NCBI GenBank assembly: GCA_025934375.1
Contig: JAICYD010000025.1
Span: 1-61,981 of the forward strand
Direction: 5' to 3'
DNA length: 61,981 bases
From: Streptosporangiaceae bacterium
Lineage (GTDB): Bacteria > Actinomycetota > Actinomycetes > Streptosporangiales > Streptosporangiaceae
This document shows positions 54,390 through 61,981 of the stretch, in pieces. Position 1 is the stretch's first letter. Every line of letters begins with the position of its first letter. The notes under the pieces were generated by a model that saw nothing but the letters and a program-made list of their open reading frames with translations, was not told the origin of the DNA and did no database searches. A program made the position numbers and the translations under genes.

Positions 54390-54965
54390 ATGACATTATC
54401 GGGGAACGGCGGAAGGACTCAAGTGCTTTTTGCCCATGACACGGAAGTCGCGCTGCACGCCGCCGCCGCGCTGGTCAACACCGGGCGCGGTGGCCGGGAG
54501 GACCTGCCGGACGTCGCCGCCCTGGATCGGTTCGTCACCGACTGGAAGTGGACGGGTGACCGCGCCCGGGACGCGGCCGAGCTTGACGGGGTCCGCGCGC
54601 TGCGCGCCCGCCTCGGCGCGATCTGGGCCATGGACGCCGACTCCGCGGCGGAGCTCGTGAACGAGCTACTCCGGGAGCGAAGCGCGCTGCCCCAGCTCGT
54701 CAAGCACGACGGATGGGACTACCACATCCACGCGACGTCGCCCGAGGCGCCGCTGGCCGACCGGATGGCGGTCGAGGCGGCGATGGCGTTCGCCGACGTG
54801 ATCAGGGCTGGTGAGCTGGCCCGGCTGCGCGCCTGCGCCGCTGACGACTGCGACGCCGTCCACGTGGACCTGTCCAAGAACCGCTCGCGACGCTTCTGCT
54901 CGGTAACCTGCGCCAACCGCGTCAACGTGGCGGCCTACCGCCAGCGCCGGGCCAGCGCCTCCTGA
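54390..54965 (+). CDS. CGNR zinc finger / ABATE domain protein
   Basis: A 191-residue putative regulator. The N-terminal ABATE region (DTEVALHAAAALVNT) is followed by a C-terminal zinc finger CAADDCDAVHVDLSKNRSRRFCSVTCANRVNVAAYRQRR with four Cys; the name-giving CGNR is CANR here. Such proteins usually lie divergent to an EamA exporter, as here (39 bp gap). The stop is directly followed by the convergent kinase-like gene's stop: the two share the palindrome TGATCA, with zero bases between. Confidence 0.85.
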   Translation: MTLSGNGGRTQVLFAHDTEVALHAAAALVNTGRGGREDLPDVAALDRFVTDWKWTGDRARDAAELDGVRALRARLGAIWAMDADSAAELVNELLRERSALPQLVKHDGWDYHIHATSPEAPLADRMAVEAAMAFADVIRAGELARLRACAADDCDAVHVDLSKNRSRRFCSVTCANRVNVAAYRQRRASAS

Positions 54966-56360
54966 TCAGGTGAACTCAGGTCGCGGGGTCGCGGCCCGCC
55001 AGGCCTGCTCGGCTTCGCCCATGGGGGTGGACGGGGGCGCCTGGACGAAGGGCCAGATCTCCTCGGCGATGCCCCGCCAGTCCGCGGTGGCGGCCATGTC
55101 GCCGAGGACGGCGAACATGCCGAGGTTGATCCGCTGCAAGATCACGTACGAGCGGGGGATGTTCGCGTACGCGGCCAGCGGGTTGCCGAAGTCGAAATAG
55201 CGGCGGGCCAGCGATGAGGCGTAGCCGGACGACATCGTGCGCCGCCCGCGCGCGCGTACCGTGTCGTAGAACACGCCCATGTGCGCGATCACCTCATCGG
55301 TGGGGATCGGCGCGCCGGGGACCAGGAAGCCGGCCTGCTCCATCGCCGCCCGGAACGCCTCCGGGTCCTCCTCGACGCACAGGTAGCGCACCATCGCGAC
55401 CAGGGGCGCGAGCTCCGCGGGGGTGAACTCCTTGACCAGCCCGTAATCCAGGAAGGTCACCCGGCCGCCGGGGTGGAACAGGTAATTGCCGGGATGCGGG
55501 TCACCGTTGAAGGCGTGCAGCTCATACAGGCTGCGGAAGGTGAAGCGGTAGATCGTCTCCGCCGCCAGGTCCTTCTCCTCCGGCGACCAGGTCATCAGCT
55601 CGGCGAAACGCGCCCCGGTGGCCAGCTCGCTGGTGATGACCCGGGCAGTCGACAGCTCGGGCAGGACGCGCGGGACCTCAATCGTCGGGTGGCCGCCGAA
55701 GTAGTCGGCGAACCACTGCTGGTTCGCCGCCTCGCGCTCGTAGTCCAGCTCCTCGGTGATGCGCTCGCGCAGCTCGGCGATCAGGCCGTCGACGTCCTGC
55801 TTGGGCGCGGCGACCTTGAGCAGCCGCTTGATCAGCGCCACGTTGCCGAGGTCAGCCTCGATGGTGTCCCTGATGCCGGGGTACTGAACCTTGACCGCGA
55901 CCGCGGTGCCCCCATCAGGGCCGCCGTCCCGGGTGATGGCCCGGTGCACCTGGCCGATGGACGCGGCCGCGATCGGCTCGGGGTCCCACTTGCCGAACAC
56001 GTCCTCGGGCTCGCCGCCCAGGTCCTCCCGGATGACGCTGGCCGCCAGCTCGGCCGACATCGGCGGGACGCTGTCTTGGAGCCGGCTGAGCGTGCGCCGG
56101 GCCTGGGGGTTCAGCCCGTCATCGACGTAGCTGGCCAGCTGCCCGATCTTCATCAGCACGCCCTTCATGGTGCCGAGGGTGTCGGCGACATCCTCGGCGG
56201 TCCGCAGGGCCAGGTCATTGCGCAGTCGCTGGCGGTGCTCTCCGGCGGTAGCGAACAGCCGCGGCGCGCTGGCCGCGTACCGCGCGCCGCCCCGCGCCGC
56301 GAGGCGGGCCGCGGAAAGGCCGCGCGAGAACCGCAGCCGCGTGTTGTCCTTCACGTACAT
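54966..56360 (-). CDS. ABC1/UbiB family atypical kinase
   Basis: A 464-residue member of the ADCK/UbiB family, atypical kinases linked to isoprenoid lipid metabolism. Motifs: KxGQ as MKIGQLASYVDD, Ala-rich loop AAASIGQVHRA replacing the Gly loop, VAVKVQYPG (Lys), EELDYEREAANQ, catalytic NGDPHPGNYLF and FLDYGLV (DFG equivalent). No C-terminal membrane segment is evident. Its relation to the prenyl-type cluster 8 kb away is suggestive only. Convergent with the CGNR gene. Confidence 0.88.
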   Translation of the reverse strand: MYVKDNTRLRFSRGLSAARLAARGGARYAASAPRLFATAGEHRQRLRNDLALRTAEDVADTLGTMKGVLMKIGQLASYVDDGLNPQARRTLSRLQDSVPPMSAELAASVIREDLGGEPEDVFGKWDPEPIAAASIGQVHRAITRDGGPDGGTAVAVKVQYPGIRDTIEADLGNVALIKRLLKVAAPKQDVDGLIAELRERITEELDYEREAANQQWFADYFGGHPTIEVPRVLPELSTARVITSELATGARFAELMTWSPEEKDLAAETIYRFTFRSLYELHAFNGDPHPGNYLFHPGGRVTFLDYGLVKEFTPAELAPLVAMVRYLCVEEDPEAFRAAMEQAGFLVPGAPIPTDEVIAHMGVFYDTVRARGRRTMSSGYASSLARRYFDFGNPLAAYANIPRSYVILQRINLGMFAVLGDMAATADWRGIAEEIWPFVQAPPSTPMGEAEQAWRAATPRPEFT

Positions 56361-56412
56361 CGACGTTACCCGCCGGACGGCCGGCGGCCACTGTGGGCTG
56401 CGGCACGCTCCC

Positions 56413-57429
56413 CTAAGGCTGGGCGACCCAGCGGATCGAGAAGGACGCCAGCTTGTAGCCCAGCGCGTTGACCGTGGGCTGGATGAAGTTGTCGCGGATG
56501 ATCTTGGTGGCCTCGTTCTGCGCCGCGCTGACCATCGGACGGGTCACGGCCGGGTCGGTAGTGGCCCGGTTGAATGCCTCCTGCTGCGCCTGGGCGTACA
56601 GCACCGACTGGTCGAACTGCGGCTTGATCAAGACTCCGCAGCCCAGCCCGGGGTACGTCCAGCTGTGCTGGACGTTGAGCGGCTGCGACAGGGTGTTGTC
56701 GACCGTGATCTCATGCACCGACTGCGGCAGCTGCGGGACCGGGAGCGCGATCGAGACGGTCACGGTCCCCGGTACCGTCCCGGCGGGCGCCTTGGTGACG
56801 GTCAGCTTGTAGTGCCCGCTGGCCGGCTTCCACCAGGCGGCGCCGGGGTTGAGGTCGACGGTCGCGGACGCGTGCCCGACGGCGTAGAACGACGCGGAGT
56901 ACCAGCACGGCCAAGGGCCGAGGTCCTTGCTCACCTTCCTGGTGAAAAGGAAGTTGTAGTTCTCGGTGCCGAGCGCTGGCTTGTCGATGCCCTCGATCTT
57001 CTGCAGCACCCACGGGCCGACGATGATGTTGGTGGTACTGCCCGAGGTGCTCGACCACGGCCAGCCGAACTTGACGTTCGGCAGGTGGACGTTGATGCCG
57101 ACCAGATGCAGCGCGCCGGACAGCGCGGCGAGCACCAGCCACGCGGCCGCGCGGCGGAACACCAGGACGACGATGGCGACGATGACCGCCCAGCGCAGCC
57201 AGCGGGGCACGCGCGGCAGGCGGAACTTGGGCGGCGGGGGCGGCTCCTGCGGGCCGGAGCCGGAGCCGGTGACGGGCAACGGGGACGTCTCCCCCCGGCC
57301 GGCGGACGGCCTGGAGCCGGCGGGACGGCCGGAGCTCACGGAACTGGAGGGGCTAGCGGTGGCGACCGCTACCTGCGTGGTCCTGCTCCTGGCAAGCGCC
57401 CTCAGCAGGAGGATCAGGAGGCGGATCAT
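56413..57429 (-). CDS. membrane-anchored protein of unknown function (DUF4230-like plan)
   Basis: A 338-residue protein with a Pro/Ser-rich cytoplasmic N-terminus, one or two membrane segments at residues ~77-111 (WAVIVAIVVLVFRRAAAWLVLAALSGALHLVG) and a C-terminal ~225-residue domain outside: beta-rich (YKLTVTKAPAGTVPGTVTVSIALP) then a helix-rich end (YAQAQQEAFNRATTDPAVTRPMVSAAQNEATKIIRD). The order strand-rich part then helices is like DUF4230, but I cannot confirm membership. It is 40 bp after the large hydrolase gene, same strand. Confidence 0.7.
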   Translation of the reverse strand: MIRLLILLLRALARSRTTQVAVATASPSSSVSSGRPAGSRPSAGRGETSPLPVTGSGSGPQEPPPPPKFRLPRVPRWLRWAVIVAIVVLVFRRAAAWLVLAALSGALHLVGINVHLPNVKFGWPWSSTSGSTTNIIVGPWVLQKIEGIDKPALGTENYNFLFTRKVSKDLGPWPCWYSASFYAVGHASATVDLNPGAAWWKPASGHYKLTVTKAPAGTVPGTVTVSIALPVPQLPQSVHEITVDNTLSQPLNVQHSWTYPGLGCGVLIKPQFDQSVLYAQAQQEAFNRATTDPAVTRPMVSAAQNEATKIIRDNFIQPTVNALGYKLASFSIRWVAQP

Positions 57430-57469
57430 GCGGGGTACCTACTCTCTCGGGGCTAGCCGCTTAGCTGCC

Positions 57470-60400
57470 CTAAACCGTTGCCCGGTAATCAAGGCTAAGG
57501 ACAATAGGCACCGCGCCGAACGGCGCGCGGAATCGGGTGCCGGGCTTGTCTGGCGCCCCTGGATCGGTAATCGCAGGCCAGCGCATCTTCTGGTGGCCCC
57601 TGGTGAGTCCTTCCACCGAGTACGGGAATTCCATCGAGGAGACGCGGTGGCGGCGCAGCAGCCCGCCCCACCGGAACGCGGCGAACACGTCGGCCAGCGA
57701 CCGCACCGACATCCGCTGCGGCACCGTCAAGTCGATGCGGTAGACGGCGAAGGCGAGCTCGATGAGGTCGGCGGCGCACTGGGCGAGGGCGGCCGACCGT
57801 GTCGTGTACACGGTTCCGTCCGGGTTCAGGCTGCCCAGGCGCTCTCCGTGCACCGCAGACAGATGCGGCTGCGCCTGGCATTGCATCCAGTCGCAGGCCG
57901 CCAGCAGCTTCCAGCTGATCCCGGCCTGCGTGGCGATGTCCTTGTACATCGGCGCCGCGCGGGCGATGGGAGTGCGGGCCGTCGCGAAGAACGCGGTCTT
58001 CACCGCGTCAGGCAGTTCCGGCTGATAGAGCCGCTGCGCCGGCCGGGCGGGCGCGCGCGGCGCGGCGGGTGCCGGACGGACGTACGCCATCGTCGTCGCC
58101 GTGGTGACGGCGGACGCCGCCTGCGGGGAAGCCGGCGCGCCATAGCGCGGCGCGGCGCCACCCCCTCGGTAGCCGGCCAGGCCGGGGATGGCGGCGCCGC
58201 CCGCCGCCGCATGGCCAGCGGGGGCGACGGGCTGCTGGCCCGGGATGGCGGCCGCCGCGTGCGCGTGCAGGTGCGGGGGAACGCTGGCGTATCCGGGGGA
58301 CGCGGATGACGCCTGTGCCGGCTGCGTGGGGTGTGCCGGGTGCGAGGGCCGTGCCGGGTGCGAGGGCCGTGCCGGCTGCGCGGGTGACGCGGAGGGGGCG
58401 GAGGGGGCGGAGGACGGCGAAGAGGGAGCGGGGGTGGGGCTGGGCGCGGGCGAGCTGGCCGGAGCCGAAGTCGACGGCTGGGGCGTTCGTGAGGGCTGCG
58501 GGATTCCCGACGGATGGGATGACGAGGACGGTGCGGCGGGGTGCGTGGGAGGCGGCGTCGCGGGGTGCGCCGGGTGGGCCGGGACGTGAGGCGTTGCCCC
58601 GGCGTCGTAGCGGTAGAGGTTGTACAACCGCATGATCGAGGTCAGGTTCGCGCCGTAGTGCGGGTCGGTCGCGTACACGCCGGTCAGGTCGTTGGCAAAC
58701 GCGTCAGGGGAGCTCCGGTCGGCCATCGCGTGCGTGTAGTACCCGCTCGTGGCCAGCAGTTGCGCGTGATCGTCGATCGACTCGGCGATGCTGTGGTACA
58801 CGCGGAAAGGCGCGTCCACGGTGACCCACTGGCCGCCCTGGAACTCCTGCGTCGGCAGCATGACCGAACCGCCCGGCCCGGATCCCTTGATGCCAAAGAG
58901 GTTTTTGTAATTCGCCGACAGGCTGCTTTGCCCCCACGCCGATTCCTCAATGGCCTGCGAGATCGTCACCGAGGCGGGGACTCCCCAGCGCTGCTGGGCG
59001 GCCATCGCCCCGGGCGCGACCGCGTTGATGAACGCCTGCTGCGAGCTGGGCGCGTGGGAGGCGGGGGCGGGTGATGGGGCCGGCTTGTGGTAGGGCGCGG
59101 CCGGGGTGGTATGCGCCGGGGTCGGTGACGGGCTGGCCTGCGCAGGTGCCGGGCTGGCGTGCGCCGGGCCGCTCGGCCTGCTCGGGGAACCGTGGTTGCT
59201 CGCAGGGCCGTGGTTGCTCGCAGGGCTGGGCATGCCCGGGACGGCGGAGGGGGCGCCCGGCGCCGTCGAGGGGACCGCGGCCACGCCCGGGATCGCGGCG
59301 AGGGCGGCGTCCCCGGCGGGCGCCGCGCTCGCCCGGGGGGCGGCGGTGACCGGCGCGCTTGGGGTACGGGCGCTTGGGGTAGGGGCGCTCATGGTCGGCA
59401 GGCCAGGGATGTCCGCCCGCCCGGCCGGATCAGAGGTGCCCCGCTGGCCGGCCGGGTCAGAGGTGCCCCGCTGGCCGGCCACCTTCGCGGCAGCGGGCAC
59501 GCGGGCGGGCCGGGCGGTGGCCTTCGGCGCCGGCGTGGCCTTCGGCGCCGGCGTCGTGCTGGCCGGGGGAGTGCTGGGTCGTGAGCTCGTCGCGGGAAGG
59601 CCGGGGATATCGGCGGCGGCCTGGACGGAGCCGCCCGCTGGGGCGGCCACCCGGGCAGGCGCGGGCTGGGCCCGGGCCGAAGCCGTCGGCTTGGCACTGG
59701 CCCGCGGGGTGCCCGCCGCCGGGGTGCTGGCGGGTGCGGTGCTGGCCGGCGGGGTGCTGGCCGGCGGGCCGCTGGCCGGCGCGCTGGCGGGCGCCCCGGT
59801 GGCTGGGGCGGGATTCGCCGGTGCGGTCCTCGCGGTCACCGTGGCGAGATGGCCGTTGTCGACGAATCCCTCGACTCCGGCATCGGCGAGCGGCCCAGTG
59901 AACGAGTGCGCGTTGACGGTGAAATTCGGCAGGGAATCCCCGCCGATCGTGTGCAAGACGCCGTTGGCGTACCCGGTGACCACCTCGACGTGCTGGTGGA
60001 AGAGCACCCAGTCGCCCGGCAGCGGCGTGTAGCCGTCGCTGACCGGATGCCACCGGGAGTGGGCCTGCGCATCCTGGACGATGGAGATGATGTTCAGCGA
60101 GTCCGGGTTCGGGTCGACCCGGACGTCGGCCCAGGAGTGGAGCGGCCACGGATAGGTGGCGCCTCCGGTCACCCAGCTTTCCTGGCCAACTGCCTGCGCG
60201 GCGAGCTCGAGCGTGAGGCTGGCGAACGCCGCGCAGGACTGCCCGTGGTCAACGCCATCCACGCTGTCGGCCGCCCAGATCAGCGCCTCCATCTCCGCTG
60301 GGCTCTTCGTCTGGGCCAAGTGCAAGTAGTGACGGGCGATGTTGACGATGGCCGGGCGCAGCGCGCTGTCGCCGGACTGGGCGCCCCCTGCCGCCAGCGC

Positions 60401-60604
60401 GCTGCCATCGGCGCCCAGAGCCCCGCTCGCCGACTGCTGCATCGCCAGCAAGTGGACGGGCAGCCCGTTCGGGCTGGTCATCGTGCCAGGGGCGCCAGGG
60501 GCGAAGTTTAGCCCGGTGATCACCCCGCCAGTGCTCACGGTCACTAGCGCGGTGGCCTGCTGCCACCACGGCCGCGGCTTCCTCGCGGGTTGCACGGGCA
60601 TCAT
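57470..60604 (-). CDS. giant envelope peptidoglycan hydrolase with CHAP-like and glucosaminidase domains
   Basis: A 1,044-residue protein. Residues ~85-255 look like a CHAP/NlpC-type amidase: Cys124 in GQSCAAF and His205 in GDWVLFHQHVEVVTG. Residues 256-520 are a Pro/Ala/Ser/Thr linker. Residues 520-670 are a FlgJ-type glucosaminidase (FINAVAPGAMAAQQRWGVPASVTISQAIEESAWGQ with catalytic Glu553/554; NYKNLFGIKG; FRVYHSIAESIDDHAQLL). Another linker precedes a C-terminal domain (~870-1044, YKDIATQAGISWKLLAACDW... KPGTRFRAPFGAVPIVLSLDY). A hydrophobic N-terminal segment (WWQQATALVTVSTGGVIT) may be a signal anchor. AxIPG motifs recur along the linkers. Probable role: opening peptidoglycan for a secretion or transfer apparatus; target unknown. 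Confidence 0.78.
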   Translation of the reverse strand: MMPVQPARKPRPWWQQATALVTVSTGGVITGLNFAPGAPGTMTSPNGLPVHLLAMQQSASGALGADGSALAAGGAQSGDSALRPAIVNIARHYLHLAQTKSPAEMEALIWAADSVDGVDHGQSCAAFASLTLELAAQAVGQESWVTGGATYPWPLHSWADVRVDPNPDSLNIISIVQDAQAHSRWHPVSDGYTPLPGDWVLFHQHVEVVTGYANGVLHTIGGDSLPNFTVNAHSFTGPLADAGVEGFVDNGHLATVTARTAPANPAPATGAPASAPASGPPASTPPASTAPASTPAAGTPRASAKPTASARAQPAPARVAAPAGGSVQAAADIPGLPATSSRPSTPPASTTPAPKATPAPKATARPARVPAAAKVAGQRGTSDPAGQRGTSDPAGRADIPGLPTMSAPTPSARTPSAPVTAAPRASAAPAGDAALAAIPGVAAVPSTAPGAPSAVPGMPSPASNHGPASNHGSPSRPSGPAHASPAPAQASPSPTPAHTTPAAPYHKPAPSPAPASHAPSSQQAFINAVAPGAMAAQQRWGVPASVTISQAIEESAWGQSSLSANYKNLFGIKGSGPGGSVMLPTQEFQGGQWVTVDAPFRVYHSIAESIDDHAQLLATSGYYTHAMADRSSPDAFANDLTGVYATDPHYGANLTSIMRLYNLYRYDAGATPHVPAHPAHPATPPPTHPAAPSSSSHPSGIPQPSRTPQPSTSAPASSPAPSPTPAPSSPSSAPSAPSASPAQPARPSHPARPSHPAHPTQPAQASSASPGYASVPPHLHAHAAAAIPGQQPVAPAGHAAAGGAAIPGLAGYRGGGAAPRYGAPASPQAASAVTTATTMAYVRPAPAAPRAPARPAQRLYQPELPDAVKTAFFATARTPIARAAPMYKDIATQAGISWKLLAACDWMQCQAQPHLSAVHGERLGSLNPDGTVYTTRSAALAQCAADLIELAFAVYRIDLTVPQRMSVRSLADVFAAFRWGGLLRRHRVSSMEFPYSVEGLTRGHQKMRWPAITDPGAPDKPGTRFRAPFGAVPIVLSLDYRATV

Positions 60605-60636
60605 CTCCCCCCTTCAGCTACTAGAGCGGGCTAGCG

Positions 60637-61767
60637 CTACTGACCGGCTTGGGCGAGGTCGCGCAGGATCGCCTGAACCCTCGGGTCGCCGGGGTTCTCG
60701 GAGTTGCGGTACAGGACGGCCGCGTTGCTCGCCTCCCGCGACGGGGCGCCCACCATCCACTGGCGGTACACGTCGGCGACCAGGGCCGCCTGGCCAGCGA
60801 CGCTGGTCACGGGCTTGGCGCACAGGGCCGGGAAGCCCTGGCGGGTGATCAAGGCTGCCGAGCCGGTGTACCGCTCGCAGTTAGTGGCGCTGCTTTCCAG
60901 GCCTGGCTGGACGACCTGGCCTCCGTTTTGCGTGGTGATCGTGGCCCCGCCGACGATGCTGTTGATCGCCCGAGCGGCCACCGCGAGGCTGTCGAGCGGG
61001 TTAGCGGGGTTGTACGGGTGATGCAGGTTCAGCGAGAAGGCGACGGCGCCGCCCTGAGCCGGGGTGATCGGCTCCAGGCCCTTGCGCCCAGTCGCGGTGT
61101 CGGTGAACCCCGGCTCGTCTCCGCTGGTCACCAGCGCGAAGACCCAGAGGATCTTGCGGGAGTCAGGCGCGCAGGCGAAGTTGACCTGGCCGGGCTCGGA
61201 GGCGACGTTCGCGTTCTGGCACGCCACGTCGATCTGTTGCTTGACCACCGAGACGCTCGACGGCCACGATGCGCTTCCCCCGGACAAGACCACCGCCAGC
61301 ACAATGCTGAGCACTAGGGTGGCCGCGGCCGCGATCATCACATTGCGCCTGGTCAGCAGGCGGCCGCGGGAGCGCCGCGCGCCCTTTCGCGCGCGTGGCA
61401 TCCGTCGCTTGCCCGCGCTGCTGCGACCGTGGGTGATCAGCACCTCGGTGCGGGCCTCGGCATCAGCCAACCGCGACGTCGACCGCCACCCAGCGGGGGG
61501 CGCCGCCTCCGACGGCTCGTCATCAGGGAACTCGTCGTCGCCGAAACCGTCCGGCGGGATGGCGGCACCGGGGAAGCCGCCCGGGAAACCGTGCGGGCGC
61601 CGGACGCCGGCGTGCGCGACGGGCCGCCGCGCCATCCGGGGCCGGGCCGCGCTCGCGCGCGGCATCGCCGGCCGGGACGCGCGTGGCTGCGCTTCTACGT
61701 CTTCATTTTCATAAGAGTCAGGCCATTCGTCATCGACATAGGTTATATATTCGAAATCACTGTTCAT
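60637..61767 (-). CDS. bitopic membrane protein with extracellular domain, unknown function
   Basis: A 376-residue protein with an acidic/Pro-rich cytoplasmic N-terminus (DDEFPDDEPSE), a basic stop-transfer region (KRRMPRARKGARRSRGR), one membrane segment at about residues 142-162 (MIAAAATLVLSIVLAVVLSGG) and a ~200-residue extracellular domain with four Cys (VACQNANV, NFACAPD, ATNCERY, ALCAKP) that could form disulfides. No family recognised. ATG 61767 follows AGGGG; GTG 61773 is alternative. It is 32 bp upstream of the large hydrolase gene, so the three minus-strand genes likely act together at the envelope. Confidence 0.65.
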   Translation of the reverse strand: MNSDFEYITYVDDEWPDSYENEDVEAQPRASRPAMPRASAARPRMARRPVAHAGVRRPHGFPGGFPGAAIPPDGFGDDEFPDDEPSEAAPPAGWRSTSRLADAEARTEVLITHGRSSAGKRRMPRARKGARRSRGRLLTRRNVMIAAAATLVLSIVLAVVLSGGSASWPSSVSVVKQQIDVACQNANVASEPGQVNFACAPDSRKILWVFALVTSGDEPGFTDTATGRKGLEPITPAQGGAVAFSLNLHHPYNPANPLDSLAVAARAINSIVGGATITTQNGGQVVQPGLESSATNCERYTGSAALITRQGFPALCAKPVTSVAGQAALVADVYRQWMVGAPSREASNAAVLYRNSENPGDPRVQAILRDLAQAGQ

Positions 61768-61934
61768 TGTCACCCCTCACGAGTGGCCTGTGCCGGAAAT
61801 GCCAGTCTGCCGACCGGGTCGAACAAGGTAGAGCACGTTGCGCAGGGCCGCAACGCTGACGGCGTTCCGCTCAGGCGGCCGAGCGGCAGCCAGGCGGGCC
61901 GTGCACGGGCGCGCGGTTCGCGGCGACCGGCGGA

Positions 61935-61981
61935 CGCTGTGCCGCCGGGAGGCGCTGTGCCGCCGGGAGGCGCTGTGCCGC
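61935..61981. repeat. 18-bp tandem repeat at window end
   Basis: CGCTGTGCCGCCGGGAGG occurs at 61935-61952 and 61953-61970, and a third copy is cut by the window end. The unit is a multiple of three and would add six residues per copy if coding. The 166 bp between the last gene start and the array hold no gene. Confidence 0.75.

Overview
The window is about 72% G+C chromosomal DNA from an actinobacterium. The evidence is strong G/C bias at third codon positions, many GTG starts, Shine-Dalgarno sites of the GGAGG type, actinobacteria-specific families (DUF397 with XRE/DUF5753 regulators, DUF5302, CGNR zinc finger, ECF sigma with a TPR tail) and two conserved gene orders: rpsA-coaE-uvrB, and pyrG-NUDIX-xerD-parA-scpA-scpB-rluB-aroH/tyrA-cmk-der. 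The second order matches the mycobacterial and streptomycete core. Genus cannot be fixed from sequence alone; a Streptosporangiales-like or related lineage is only a guess.

Positions 1-22,400 are core genome. After the 3' end of rpsA come coaE, uvrB, a GNAT acetyltransferase and a DMT-type membrane protein. A tightly coupled pyrG-NUDIX-ald unit follows, then a divergent Lrp-type regulator and a second ald copy. From xerD to der the genes run in one direction with many ATGA or GTGA overlaps. They cover chromosome segregation and condensation (parA, a ribbon-helix-helix-like protein, scpAB), rRNA pseudouridylation (rluB), tyrosine synthesis (an in-frame AroH-TyrA fusion), cmk and der. A lone bioA ends this part.

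Positions 22,400-44,350 are an accessory patchwork. It starts with an AT-rich island carrying TATACCTA direct repeats, then two XRE+DUF397 pairs facing each other across a strong terminator, a decayed aldo/keto reductase, a secreted trypsin-like protein, a MATE exporter, AraC/DUF2000, and an operon of a stand-alone M41-type metalloprotease domain, MmcQ/YjbR and TSUP. It continues with transporters, a TetR-controlled DHA2 exporter with two clear operators, a methyltransferase fused to two winged-helix-like repeats, a DinB remnant, a serine hydrolase, a small ORF coupled to a Cys-rich protein, and a DGPF/ECF42-type sigma pair.

Positions 44,350-48,000 are a minus-strand phenolic-lipid-type cluster: UbiA prenyltransferase, type III PKS, ICMT-like methyltransferase and FAD oxidoreductase, resembling SrsA/B/C of Streptomyces griseus plus a prenyltransferase. 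Next come an anti-sigma-like ATPase, recQ, an ArsR-type regulator with a near-perfect operator facing an MFS gene, OsmC, EamA with CGNR, and a UbiB-family kinase. The right edge (56,400-61,981) holds three minus-strand envelope proteins, including a 1,044-residue protein with CHAP-like and glucosaminidase domains.

Two genome-wide habits show up. At least eight genes have a TANNNT hexamer 6-8 nt before the start codon and no clear Shine-Dalgarno, as expected for leaderless transcripts. Three plus-strand genes (MATE, HAD, MFS) lack a stop at their family's usual end and stay open, codon-aligned, across the convergent gene.
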